DNA of 64,000 nucleotides from Nyssa sinensis (lineage: Eukaryota > Streptophyta > Magnoliopsida > Cornales > Nyssaceae), in NCBI GenBank assembly GCA_008638375.1, contig CM018033.1:13619763-13683762 (forward strand), given 5' to 3'. Both the position numbers and the translations under genes were made by a program. Numbering within the stretch: position 1 is the first letter of the stretch; each line of letters starts with the position of its first letter. Under the pieces are notes generated by a model, which worked only from the letters and a program-made list of their open reading frames with translations, ran no database searches and had not been told where the DNA came from. Of this stretch, positions 9,875 through 23,500 are shown piece after piece.

Positions 9875-12800
9875 GTATCATTTGTTATCTTTGATTGCTC
9901 TTCCCATTTTAGCTGTATTGTATAATATTGGCATATGGCATGATCCTGTTCCTGGTAGATTGTATCTAATTCATTGAAGTTTAAAGCCAAGGCATCAATT
10001 TGATTTACTCAAGTCTGTAATAAGTCGTAACAGTCTTAGAGGAAGAGGAACTAATTTGTGGAATTGATTAAGTTCTCCAAATGTTTCCCTCCGATAATTT
10101 GTGTTAGTGGCTGCAAGGTTGAGCAAGATTCTCTATTGTTGACTTTCAGCTCAAGGAATTGCAGTATTTTAGGGTTTGTCTGTTCCACTTATTCTAATAT
10201 GTAATTAGATTTGGAAAGCAAAAGCACAAAAATGATGGAAAATGCATTTGGTGCATGCAAGTTTTTTTGGAAGTATGACTTGAAAAGAAGGGTTACAAAG
10301 AAGAAATTGCAAATCAAGAACAGAGCATTTTTATAAACAGGAAACATAAAGGATGAACCTTTACAAAGCAGGCCTTTGTTTATTTTTTTGATAAGTATGA
10401 ACAGACTTTAATTTAATAAAAGGATTTTGTTGCTTCTAGATGACTTATCACTTTCTTTATCGTGCTACATGGAGAATGCCAGGTTACTACATCATTACTT
10501 CCTTTCTTTCTGTATGGGTATGTGCAGTTTCAGTAACTCATGTAGTATTAACAAAATTTTAGTAATTCATTCTTAAAGTCAACTTTTTCAAATGTACTTA
10601 TATTGGTGAAAAATAGTTCCATTTCCTTTCACAACTTTGATGTATTATATATGTATATATGCTTAATTATAAAGATATAAATGCACTCACACATGGCCAC
10701 ATGTAGATTTATATTTGATAAGAAACGAATACTTCCGTTGAAGAGCCAAAAAAAGATATATGAAAATAGAACGTGGCAAATCCATTTAAAATAATAATGA
10801 AAGGCCAAACTCCAAACAGAAGAAGCCACCTTAATCTCAAAATAAATGCTCACAGAAGGGTAAAAGTCCCTTATGAAAGGTTCCATAGATGGCATTGCCC
10901 TTTTAGCTAAATCATTGATTCATTTTCCTCGTATTTTCCATTGTTCAAACTCAACTACCTTCAGTTCCAACCCTATTAAACAAATCCTTTGGCTCTTGAA
11001 TCAAGTGCTCCATGCCTTTAAGAGAATGATGATTGACATCGGCCTGATCTAAACCAACTAATAGCCATTGAAGAACCCCTTCAACGACGATATTAGAGAA
11101 ACCAACCATGTTGCTTTCCTTAGGCCCTCTAAGAAAGCTAGAATATCCTGCTCACAATGGGTAAAAGTCCCTTCTAAAAGGTTCTGTAGATGGCATTGCC
11201 CTTTTAGCTAAATCATTTTCCTCGTATTTTCCATTCTCCCTACTCAACTACCTTCAATTCCAAGCCTAGTAAACAAATCCTTTAGCTCCTTAATTAAGTG
11301 CCCCATGCCTTTTAAGGGAATGATGATTGACATCGGTTGATCTAAACCAACTAATAGCCATTGAAGGACCCCTTCAACTATGATATTAGGGAAACCAACC
11401 ATATTGCTTTCCTTAGGCCCTCTAAGAAAGCAATTTATCCGTCTTTGTTGTATCGCCATTTTTTTGTGAGGCTGTTAGCCTAGGGAACATAAAAAAGGAT
11501 GTCTTTATTATGATTTATGAGAGTGCCTCCAATATCAAGTTGACCTGGTTTTCAAAAGGAGCAATTGCTAAAGCTACACAAAATCTTCTTGATTTTGGTG
11601 GGTTTTTTTAGGGGTGTTTTAGGACCTAGCTAATATGATAGTTATATTATCACAACATACTAATGTCCAATACCTTACGATATTTCACAAGAGAGCCCAT
11701 GAAAAGGGTGCTGCATTCTGACATTCATTACTCTTTGATAAAGAAAACCCCTTTCAACTCCCCAACAACTTCATTACAGACCTCAGAGCCCCAAACATGG
11801 GGAAAGGGAAGGCTCATTTTTTTTCTCATTGCACTTCAATGGAAAAGATGGCTTGGAAGTTCCTATCTTACACCTGCAAACTCTACTTAGCCATTTGATA
11901 CCCTCTTTGTTTCAAATTGTTGATTGTTAGAATGGCTCCCAATCCAATGCTGCTTTTCAATCAAAGAATGTTATTTATTTTTATTGTATTTTTTTTTTTT
12001 TGATAAGCTAATAGTCCTTGGGTTGAGAGTTGAACCCGTCAACGAATGTCACATTTGAAGGAGGGTTAAAGAATGCTACATTTGAGAGTGCCTTCACGTG
12101 CTGAATTCACTTCCAAGGAAAGAGTAACCTTGCTGCCCTCATCAAAGGCTTGTACAAGGAAAGTTCACTAGAGGCCTTGCCTTTAATTTCCTTCTATCTA
12201 ATAGAGTCTACCTCTCCATTAGTCTTGGACTCTTGAGTCATTCAAGCAAAGTAGTCAAGGAATCCAACTTCCAATCCTGAAAGGCTTTTATGAAACTGGG
12301 GCACTACACTATACCACGAGCAATTATTCGATGGTCCCAAGGGTTAGATAGATAGCCACTTCAGCAACATGATACTGTAGATGCACATGTGGCTTATAAT
12401 TTCTCCTATACCACCAGCTGAGAAGGAAACGTAATCCAAAACTATCCTAAAAAGATATGGGAATTTGTCTTCAGGGCTACCTCCATGCACCATAAGTCAT
12501 GCTAAAATCTAATGTTTGTCTAATTCGCACCACAAAAATAGATAAAGGAAAAAACTCTTCTATGAGCCCATCCCACGAGATATCACCTCTATCGAACACT
12601 TTTAAGATGAACATGTCTGTGTCACAATTTTTTGAGAAGTCTTTGTGTTATGTGTTTGATAATAATCCATTTGGACACCCCTTGACTTACGTTAAGCATA
12701 TCTTGGTGTGCTTTCTTTAATAATTTTTTTATAAATAAAATTTATGGTTTTTGAAATTTCTTGGAAACTTCCCAACACGTGAACCATGGCGTAATGCTAT

Positions 12801-13515
12801 GGATAAATGTCAGCCGACGGACTGATGACTTACAAAAAATGATGGTATCATACACAAACAAGAGATGGGACACCTCCACTCCTCTTACCACTCCTATCGT
12901 TCACTCTGAAACCCTTGAAGAAGCCCCCTTCTTCAGCTCTAGCCATAAGTCTACTGAAAGCCTCCATCACAATCACAAATAAAAGAGTAGAAAAAGGATC
13001 CCCTTGCTTGAGACCCCTAGATGTTCGAAAAAAATTTTCCAGAGCGCCATTCACTAATATTGAAAGTGTGATGCAAGCGTCCATCCATCCTCTCATCCAA
13101 GAAGGTATGGCGGATGGTGCCTATATGTCTTATGTTGGGCATTTGGTAAAATAGTAATAGGCTTATTTTTGAAGGGCACTGAATAGCCCCCTACTTCTTT
13201 TAAGGATAGGGTTTTTTTTTTTTTTTTTTTTTTTTTGCATTTCCTTTTGTTTTTTTTGGGGCCAAAGAGTCATTTCCTATAAATGGTTTTTGTATAGTTG
13301 ATTTTTTGGGGTCGCTGTGACCTTTGTATAGCTAGAAGTAGGTTCTATTTTTGGGTTGTGACTCCCTTGGGCACCTTTTTATGTAAATACACATTACTTA
13401 TCCAAAAAAATTCATAATTTATAGTAATCAATTTTTTTTCTTCATAATCTGTACATAAAATAAACGGTTCAAATCCCAGTTGGGGCAAATGGGTGTGTGG
13501 GTGTGTCTTATCTAT

Positions 13516-13546
<31 letters not shown>

Positions 13547-16500
13547 AACAATACTTGAGTTTTCTGTCGGGTGCTTCTCTTGAGGCTAAAGTGGTGTGGG
13601 AGTCAATTACTAAGTGATCTGAGAGAAAATTGGTGGTTTGAAAGGCAATATTTATTATCCTCATAAAGAGAACTCTTATCTAGCACTCTAGCTTGTGTAC
13701 CTACTTTATGCCCCTATCTCCTGTTTCAGCCTTTGTGGTGAAAAGGCTGAAAAAGACAGAGAGAGAGACGTCCTATAGCAATGTATTGGAGTCGAGTTAC
13801 TTATATAAAAAAAAAAAAGTATTGGAGTCGAGTTACTTATAAAAAAAATGTATTGGAGTGAGTTCAAGTATCATTTGATTGACTGAAAGACAATTTGCTA
13901 CCCTCTGCAAGTAGGAGGTTTGGGTGTGAGAGATAAGAGATTGTTTAATCAAGCACTCTTGGAGAAATGGTTATGGAGGTATGAGGATGAGAGGAATAAG
14001 CCTGTGGACAAGGGTGGTAAAAGGCAAGTATGAGAGTTAGGGGGGCTTGGTGAATCATAGAGGTCTAGGTCTCTAATGACAATGAAGCATGGACACTCAA
14101 TTTTGGCTTATGTATTAATGTCGGACACATATGGGATACAAACATGTTTGGACATGCAAAATAAGAGTGTCTAATTTTTTTATTTTTATGGAAAATGATT
14201 CATAAAGGGGTGAGTGACTTCAAAACTTGTATAGGGTGGGAGGTTGGTAAGGGCACTAGGGTCAAATTTTGGAGGGATAAATGGCATGGTAGGGAAGCCC
14301 TACAAGAGAAATTCCCCAATATATTTGGGCTGGCTAGTTCTAAGGATGCTTGAGTGAGGTAGTGTTTTGACAAGCTGGGGGGAGAGTGGATTTGGAGTCC
14401 AAAGTTTAGAAGAGCTTTTTTCGATTGGGAGTTGGAGGGAATTGGAAGGCAGCTTTTCTTCCTCCAGAAGTTCCAGATAGTGGAGAGGACAAGGAAGACG
14501 CTATGATGTGGAAAAAGGCAGCAGGCCCTCTTTCTAATCATTCTTATTGCAAGGTACTCGTGGGAGAGGAGTATCTCAGTTACCTTGGAGACAAAGATGG
14601 CAGACAAAGGCCCCCTTAAAGGCTGCCTTTTTTGCATGGGAAGCTTTGTGGGGGTGCAGTTTTGATCTTGAACAACCTCCAAAGCCGGGGTTTCCGTTTG
14701 GCCAATAGATGCTGTTTGTGCTTGGCGGCAGAGGAGACAACTAACTGTCTTCTTCTTCTTCATTGTTCTTATGCTATGGATTCTTGGAATTTTTTGTTCT
14801 CTTTATTCAGAGTGTCTTGGGTTATGTCTGCTTCAGTAAAGGAGCTTTTATGGGCTGGTCTGGTGGTAGAGTGAGAAAGGAGATTTGGAAGATGGACCCT
14901 ATCTGCTTGCTTTGGTTATGGAGAGAGAGAGGAGTAGACGAATCTTCGAAGGGGAAGTCTTAACACCCTGTTTCTTTAAAGATACATGTTAGTTTTGTGG
15001 GCCAAAGAAGCCCTTCCTGCAAGTGTAATCTTTATAGTAGATTTTTTTGGGATCCTTGGGTCCTTTGTAAATTCTGCTTTTGCTTGTATGTGGGTTCGGC
15101 CTGCCGCTTTTACAGTAGATTCTTTATGGGATCTTTGGGATATTTGTTCTTTTTGGAAAATTTTCCTTTTTTTTTTTTTCTCTTTTTTTGTTTTTTTTTT
15201 TTTGGGGGGGGGGGGGGGGGTGGTCATATCTACCATCAAAGATGTAGGTTGGAATTGCTTTCGAGCCCGGAAAGAATTGAGGATTGCATGGAGAGTTGCT
15301 TCTCTTTGCCTCTTATGGTGTCTTTGGAAGGAGAGGAATAGGAGACTTTTTGATGGCTTTGAACTCCCTCCTTGGAAGTTCAACGCCCATTTTTTGAGAT
15401 TGTTATACTTTTGGATTAGGGAAGCAAATCCCATGTATTTAAACTCTTTCATATATTTTTTTTGGGGAACTCGGGCATTAATTTTTGTAAGCCTCTTCCC
15501 CCTTTTTTGTATATGAGTTCACACCTTTAATGTAAATACCTTTTACCAATAAAAAAAAATGTTCTAGTAGTTAGCAAATTTGTTTGGAACTTAGATCATG
15601 GATGTGGATAATTAAATGATGTTCTTGAATTTTTAATTAATGGATTTTTTTTTTAATTTTAAAATCTTTTTTTTGATAACTCGGTATCCGACCTTTAGGA
15701 TTGATTAATCCGGGGGACCAATCCCACCGTCCACTAGCGAACGCCCTGATTGAAAGTTGGGGCAATGCCCCGTATGGACTGGCCCCAATAGAAAGTGGCA
15801 TCCGCTTTTTTGAATTTTTATTTAATGGATTTTTTTTTTAATTTTAAAATCTTAATAACATTGTTGTGATTTGTGTGTTTTTATGTCAATTTTGATTGAA
15901 ATAATATTAATTTTTTATTATGTGATCATATAAAGAAATATAAGAAATATATATTCAACATGTCCTTGACTTATTCATGTTCTACTTTTTTTTTTTTGAA
16001 ATGCCGTGCCAGCGTATCCGTGTCATATTGTATTTGTGTCTGTGTTTGTGTCCATACTTCTTAGTCTAATGGATTAGGAGTTTGGAAGAGTATTTGAAAA
16101 GGGTGGGATGAATTCTTTGAACATATCAAGTTTGTGGTTGGGAGTGACCAGCATGTTGAATTTTGCTTGATCATTGTTATAGTTAGGGCTCCTTGTATTA
16201 GTTTTTCCCGGACCTTTTCAAGATTACAGATGATATGTAGGCTATGATTGCAGATTGTTTTGAGGATCATTAAAGAAGGTATCTCTCTTTCATATTGCAT
16301 TACCAGATTGGGAGATGGGATGGTATTTTGGCATTCCATGGGATCTAATATTTTTATTTGTACAATTCTTTGGTAGCTTCACTGGTCTGCAGCTTGTACT
16401 TTACTGTTTGATTTCTCTCTACCTTATGCTTGGCAATAACTTTGCACGGAAGTAGATTAATTCATTCAATTGGTGGTGTCATACAAAAATATTATTTTCG

Positions 16501-17484
16501 GAAACTATCTGCAGTTTTTTGTGTCCAAAGAAATTTTTGGATCATGGTATGGAATTTTAGTTTCGGGACTGTATTGTTTAGCTTGTGGATTAAGCATTAA
16601 ATTAGCAAGTTTGTTGATGTGTAGGCATGTAAACTGAGCCCTTTTCTTTCTTTCTTTTTTTTTCTTCTGATAAATAATATATTCATTTTTTTTCTTGTCC
16701 TGTTGTACACAGCTTGTTGCATCTGCGGATTGTGCTGGAGCTTTAGATGTTACTGATGATTTGCAGCATTTGTTGGTATGTTCATGACTATAGATGAAAT
16801 TGTTTTACTTCTACTCATTTTCTTGTCTTATAGTTCCAAGGCTTCTTGGTGAGTTCTCATGTAATATCAACTTCTTTGTTGCCATGGAATAAGTTAGAAA
16901 GAGTTAGCCTTTTCTCTTTCTTCATTCTTTACACCTCTTATGGAGAAATATATATATATATATATATATATAGGGCTGGCTCAATCATAAAGCCAAAACA
17001 GCAGTCGCTTTAGGTCCCACTTAAAAAGAAGGTCTCAAATTTTATATATCTACAGTATAATCAAATTAGAAGTTTTAGGTTAATAAAAATTTAACTCTAC
17101 AAAAAGGCCTCAAATTTTATTGATTTATAGTATAATTAAATTAGAAGTCTTAAGTTAATAACAATCTAACTCTACAAAAAAGGCACTCCATGAAAAAAAA
17201 CTTAATTCTGTTAATAGAATTTTATTCGTATTGTACTCTAATCTTTTATTGCTATCTATTTAGATAATTTTTTTTTTTTGTTGTAAAAACTTTATTATTA
17301 GAGTTTCATTCAATATATACCTCTCTTGTTAGAAAACAATTAAATTTTATATTAGTAAAGTAAATATAATATGTATATAGCAAACAAAGTAAAAAATTAC
17401 ATTAATATTTAAAAAATGCCTCATTTAGAGTTGTCACTTTATTGCTTTAGGTCTCCAATTTTATAAAGCCGGCTCTGATATATC

Positions 17485-17517
<33 letters not shown>

Positions 17518-20500
17518 TGATAAAAAAAATCTCAATTTTTGTTAATGTTATCCATAAGGTGGATTTGCTTTTGCTTTATAAGAGTCCTGAAGTGAGACAA
17601 AATGCTTCATCTTTTACTTCATGTGCACACAATCAATTTTCCATCATTTTTTATTTTGTTTTGATGTTGATTGGTTTTTTTTTTTTTTTGGTGGTAATGT
17701 TGAATGAATTATTAATGCCATAGAAGTTTATTTCCTTTATATAAGGACTGTGTTGATGTTCCTTAATCATAAAATTTTACAAAGAGATCTGCTGGATTAA
17801 TTATTTGAATGGAAACTGGAATGTGTATACAAAAATGTTATTCTTTGTCATCATTCACAATGAGTTTTTGCCACTTTTCACATACAAGAAATCAATGTTT
17901 TGAAACCCAGACCTCTCAACGAATGGGAAAAAAGGCTGGGTCATGGGTCACTGGTTCAACCGTCGGGTCAACCGTTTTTTAACCGTGATGTCATATTCAT
18001 GTCATAAATATATTATTAATATTAACAATAATATATAAAATCTTAGTATAATATATAATAAATTATGCATGAAAAAATAAACAAAATCTGTAGATTTATA
18101 AGATAATTTTAAAAATAGAAAAATTAAAAATTTAATATCAAAATTAAGAATACACGAAGAATGGTAATTAACGTCTCTAATTATATTCCACATAGGATAC
18201 TAAAGAAGTATAACATGATAATTTCAATAATTAACTAGTCATGAATTTCTAACAAGATATAAGGTATAAAAAAATAAATACATATTGTGTGAAGGGAAGT
18301 TTTAATGAAATTAATTTTTTTATAAAAATCTCAACTTAGCAGGTGAAAAAGATTATTAATATAATGTGCAAGTTACTCCATGAGTCCCACATCGCAAGTT
18401 CATGAAATCGTGGTTATAAAAGCACATTTAAAACTGTCAATTCTTTACAACTTCAGTAGTCCCACTCCCACATCGGTTAGGAAATGAGAGACTGAAAAAA
18501 TAGCTGCCTATAAAAAGAAGTGTACACTTGTTCATTTGAAAGCATTCAAATATGGCAACTGAAGAATCAAAATGGCTGACTCCTCTCTAGCATTAAATGC
18601 CACTAGTAAAATAAGATTTTTTCTATTTCAAATGCCAAGAAGAGTGTATTGGGTAGAGAAAATGTTTGGCAAATTTGAACTGGGTGGTTTGATAAAATCG
18701 TTACGGATTTGAATGAACCGATGGTTTAACCGCGGGTTTAAACGGTTTTTGATTTAAAGCGGTTTTTCTATATCAAACCAACAGGAAATTGGACCGGTTC
18801 CCGATTTTTCCGTTTCGACCGGCCGGTCCAGTTAATGCTACAGATTGTATTCAGTGTTCTCAATTCTAATCCCTGCTTTTCAAATCCTCTCCGTAGATCT
18901 TTTTTTTTCTCCTTTTTTTTTTTTTTGTTGGGAATAAGTACCTATATCTTATGCATGTTTCTATACTTTTTTAAACGAAAGAAAAAGAATAATGGATTTG
19001 TTGTTTACATTTGATATTGAATTTTTGCTATGGAGAAAGAAAAGCTTTGGAGGGAAGCCATGATTAGAATTTTGTGTATGGAATCTCGCAATCATGACTT
19101 CGCCCCAACTTTTTGGCTTAGTAATTTGATTTTTTTGATAACTAACTATTCGGATTGATACTTATCCAATATGGTCTCAATTATAACAGTTTTTTCAGGT
19201 TATGCCATTCTCTCTAGTTGGCCTGGTTTATGATTGTGGTAGGTGGTTGTCAAAGTGTTTGTTTGCAAACATCCTAAGAAGCATGAACACTTCTATGAAG
19301 GTGTTGTGTTCGCATTGGATGTGTTAGACACTGATACTTTGTGGAACACCCCATACATTGCCCATCACCTTGTAGACGAGTTCATAATTTAAAAATAAAT
19401 GTCATTACTTTAGACACTTGGCCAACACATCTTAGATACTTCCTGGCATGACATTTTGCACAAACACATCTTAATAGTAACCATTTTAGACAATCTTAGA
19501 AACAAGATGGAACACACTTTGAAGTGTCTAACCTTTCTTCTTCTTTTCTTTTATAAGAAAATTTGACATTGTATTCATGCTCACCACAAGTAAACCATGC
19601 AGTATATACATTTTAATACAAGAGAAGAACATAATTGTAAAGACAAAGTTATAATAAGAGAGTATATAGTTGTGGTATATACAATGTAATAGTTTTTATG
19701 ATATTTGTCGAGCTTCATTTCCTATATTATGCAATTTTTTGTATGGAAATTTAGAATATCAAAGTTATATATTTGTAATTATATAATAGATGCATGCAAA
19801 TAGAAGTATGTTTATATATTATTTTGTTTTTGTTGTGTCCTGTCATTCTATTTGTGCTTAATAGAATTTGATTTTGTCGGTGTGTTAGTACCATAGAGCC
19901 GGCCCAAAAGGCTTGGCATTGGATATCAGAGGGCCTAGACTTAATGCATGGATTTAAATAGCAGTTGTTGGATACAATGTGGTCGTGGTGTAATGGTATC
20001 GGGAGTATCAGGACATCCATTAGGGGAATTGGAAACCACATCTGTAAAGTTTTTTAAACACTAGCAAACCCCGTCTGATACACATTTAGACCCCCAATTT
20101 ATCACATTTTAGTGTTTTTATTATTTGTTTTCATATTTGTGACACCTCAAACCATCCAACTCGCAAGCGCCTCTTCTGCAGAAGCTGGCATCATCCACGG
20201 AATTCTATATAAAGCTAACTAAAGAATCAACAACTCCCTTGCCACTGGGCAATATAACAACAGATGTCCTGGACTGCTTGCATCCCTTTTACATTTGCCA
20301 TCATCAATTGACAATAATTTGCCTACTCCTGCGCAAATTGTCAATAGTCAATATCCTTCCACAAGCAATGATAAAAAAAGAAAAAATCCTTCCTAAATCA
20401 ACAATCCATTTGAAAAAGCAACCTTGGGGGCTGCTTTAGTGCACCAATATGTTCTCTATAGGAAATTGGGCTTGTCCTCTCCTCAACTCCTTATGGATGG

Positions 20501-23500
20501 ATTTCACCTAAAAATACCTTCCTCAGATGACTCCTCAAAAAATATTCCTCCTCAACTTCTCACACAATCCTTGCAGCCATGGCTACTATGAATATGGAGC
20601 TAATTTCAACAATGGCTATATATGGCACTTCTACATTTACTTAAAAATTTTAAAGCATGTTCGATGAAGTAAAAATATAGGAAGGAGCTGAAGATTGATG
20701 TTCAAGTCAACCAAGATCATGAAGTAGGAGTCTCGAGGAAAAGTTACCTTTTGGTTCTTTTCCACATCTATTTCACGGTGTTGGATTGGATTATCCAGTC
20801 CCTAAAATTTGGTGGACCATTTGATGGTCAGTGAGTGTCGCATTATACACTTCTACTTACAATAGTGGCATAAAATGTCTTGAAGCAAACACAATATAAT
20901 AGGTACCTTATGATATTTATCATCCTCGAATCACCAAATCATCTAAAAGCTTAAGCTGTTAGAGAATGTGTCAATAATGTATATCAAGCTCTCAACACTC
21001 TTCTCATGTGCGACCCCGGACTCGCTTGTGAAGAGACAAAGAAATCACAGACAAATGCAAAGGATAAGAGAGTACAAATGCAAAGGGGGAATAAATGCAA
21101 ATAGAGAGACTTGAACCCAAGACCTCTTAAAAATCACCAAATCACCAAGCTCTCGACAATTATGTATTCTGCATTTTGGACAACTATGTGGACAAGCCAC
21201 ATTCCATAACTTCAGGTAGAATTACTCAGAAGACATGATAAGATACTACTTGGATGAGAAGAAAATTGAATGAGTTGGTTTAGCACAGACATGACCGAGT
21301 GAAATTATAGGGCTGTTATCGATACTGTACCTTCTGTTTCTGTTGTGTGTTTATAAAAAAACTGAAATCGAACATAAATAGTAGAGCATGGAGGGTTGAA
21401 TCAGTATTCAATGATTTTGGACACCTGCACTATATATTTACCCATCCCGTCTTGCTTTGCATGCTGTCAGGATTTTGTAATTGTTGGTCCATGTAGTATA
21501 GAGTTGTAGACCTCTTTCATTGAATGAAAGGGAATCTTGTTAGGGGAAACTATGCTGGCAGGGAAGTTAGTTTATTTGGAGACTTTTTGAGGTGGCCAAC
21601 AGGGATCACATTGTTTGATTCTTTTTCCTAAGAATATGTTTATCTGTTCAGCTGTTTCCTGTGATGGTACAATATTTATTAGAATTTTGCATTGTACTTA
21701 ATTTAATTTTGGTGTGCTAGGTTATGCTTTATGAACATGTTTATGATTTTTTTTGTCGTATTTTATTTTTTACAATAAAATTCTTTGTTTATAAAAAATA
21801 GTTGTAGTGACCTGGAATATTTTTTTGGTAATTAATTAAGATTAAGTAATGATAATTAAGAAATCAAATGATGATTAATCATGATTAGTGTGGCAAATAA
21901 CCCAAGTGAGGGAGATAAGGGCAATTTGGTAATTTTATTGTATGAGCGGGAGCCACATGGTGGTGGGACCCAAAGATATGAGTGATGACTAAAATGAAGT
22001 CAAAAGGAATATTAATGTTTAATTAAGTTAAAATTTAAAATGAGTTGGTTGGTAAATGATAATTGTTGGTATTTCGGTAAAATTGAGTAAAGGACCCGAC
22101 AAGGTGGGGACCACACGTGTAGGACATTTTTTAAGTTATAAAATTTATACCAAAAATATTAATCATGCATGAATAGTGAAATAATGGTTTATAAGTAGAT
22201 AGAATGAAGGTAAAATTGGAAAATGGGAAAATAAGTGGCAAACTTGTAAATATGAAAAGAAGGAAAAGAAGAGAATGAGTGGGGGGCTCCAAAGGGGACC
22301 AAATTCCCCTCTTCTCTTCATCTCTTGGCAGCTCTTCCCTCCCCCTCCCCCTCTCCGTTTCTTTTGTCTTTTCTTTTTCCTTCCACAGTTCTATGGAGAA
22401 ATGTTAGATTCTCATGGGACTTTTGCTAGATTTGTGTTCTACACCACTTGGGAAGCAAGATAATGGTTCAAAATCAAGATTTGGAGATGAGTCAAATCTA
22501 GGTTTTGGTGCAATACTTCAAATAAGGTAGGGGTTTACTACTTCTAATGGAAGTTGAGTTACATGTAGTTAGGGTTGTTTTCACATCTTGTATGGATCAT
22601 ACTATGTGGTATTGTGAAACCCTAACCCCAAGCATGGTGTTTGAATGATTTTGCATCATGGATGTTAATCTTAATGTGTGAAAATGAGATTACATGTGTT
22701 TTTGAGTGGTTGGGTTGTTTAGTCTTGTTCTTGATATAATGATTGTATAGTAGGAATGTTTACTTGTGATAGTGCACATGATGTGTTTCATAAAATGGTA
22801 ACTTAGAAACTAAATGGTTGAATGCGTGTTATTCTCTATTATTGGGATATTGTATGTGCAACATAGAAATCTACATGATATGCCTCGTAGTGGAAACATT
22901 GGTTAATGAGTTTTTTGTATGCATTAGTTTGTGGAATGTTGATGATATGGTTACACCTATGTACGTATACAAGTTTTGTTGTGATTAGTATATACGTATA
23001 CAAGTTTATGAGGAAATGGTATTATGGTGGTTGTTGGCATCGATGAAGGAGATATGAGAATAGAGATGTGCTAAGCATGGATATATTGTATTTCAAGGTT
23101 TTTGGTTGAACTATATGGTTAACATGATGGTTCTCAAACTTGTTCATTGGCATGCCATCTCACTACACATAACACTTGCCGCCTTAGCATCCATTATGGG
23201 TTGCATGTTTACTCCTACTGGGCCGTTGTGCTCACCCTAAAAGCCACAAGTTTTGTGTGTGGGGATTGAAGGAAAGGGATTTGAGAGTTTGAGGCTTGGG
23301 CAACATGGATAGGTGGAACCAAGTTTTATGCTTTAGAATGTTGTGGGATGACATTTTAAATGTAATAAGCTGTCCTGAATTTGATACTCAAATGTATCCT
23401 TGTAAATGTAATGGGAAGTGTTTTATAATGCAAGAACATTAGTTGAGTGTTTGAAGAAGATTGGTATTTCATTTTAATTTTAAATACATAAAGTGTATGA

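Larger units (their letters stand above)
14080..16064 (-). mobile_element. hAT-like non-autonomous element, itself interrupted by a LINE and a SINE
   Basis: The left end CAATGAAGCATGGACA and the right end (reverse complement CTAAGAAGTATGGACA) match the ends of the 519-bp element at 61081-61599. The flanks TCTAATGA (14072-14079) and TCTAATGG (16065-16072) fit an 8-bp target duplication with one change. The flanking LINE reads on across the gap. The middle holds a LINE (about 14182-15559) and a SINE (15668-15811). Confidence 0.72.
17890..18845. mobile_element. Dispersed repeat rich in GGTTCAACCG-type motifs
   Basis: Begins near GTTTTGAAACCCAGACC, followed by GGTTCAACCGTCGGGTCAACC. It ends with CGACCGGCCGGTCCAG after GGTTTAACCGCGGGTTTAAAC. 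Such motif-rich ends are common in plant DNA elements. No clean target duplication found, so the class is open. It contains two snRNA-promoter-like motif pairs. Confidence 0.5.

Noticed and set aside
9875..9884. Intron 1 donor GTATCATTTG as a U12-type intron
   Set aside because: One base from the U12 donor GTATCCTTT, but no TTCCTTAAC-like branch site lies near the acceptor at 16712.
9875..9925. Read-through extension of the exon 1 frame to a stop at 9925
   Set aside because: The extra residues do not fit VPS54, while splicing at 9875 joins to a perfectly matching exon 2. It could be a truncated read-through transcript but there is no evidence for it.
14976..15516. Two overlapping 158- and 176-codon frames on opposite strands
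   Set aside because: Both span the T/G homopolymer tract; only the + strand has LINE traces and those are frameshifted.
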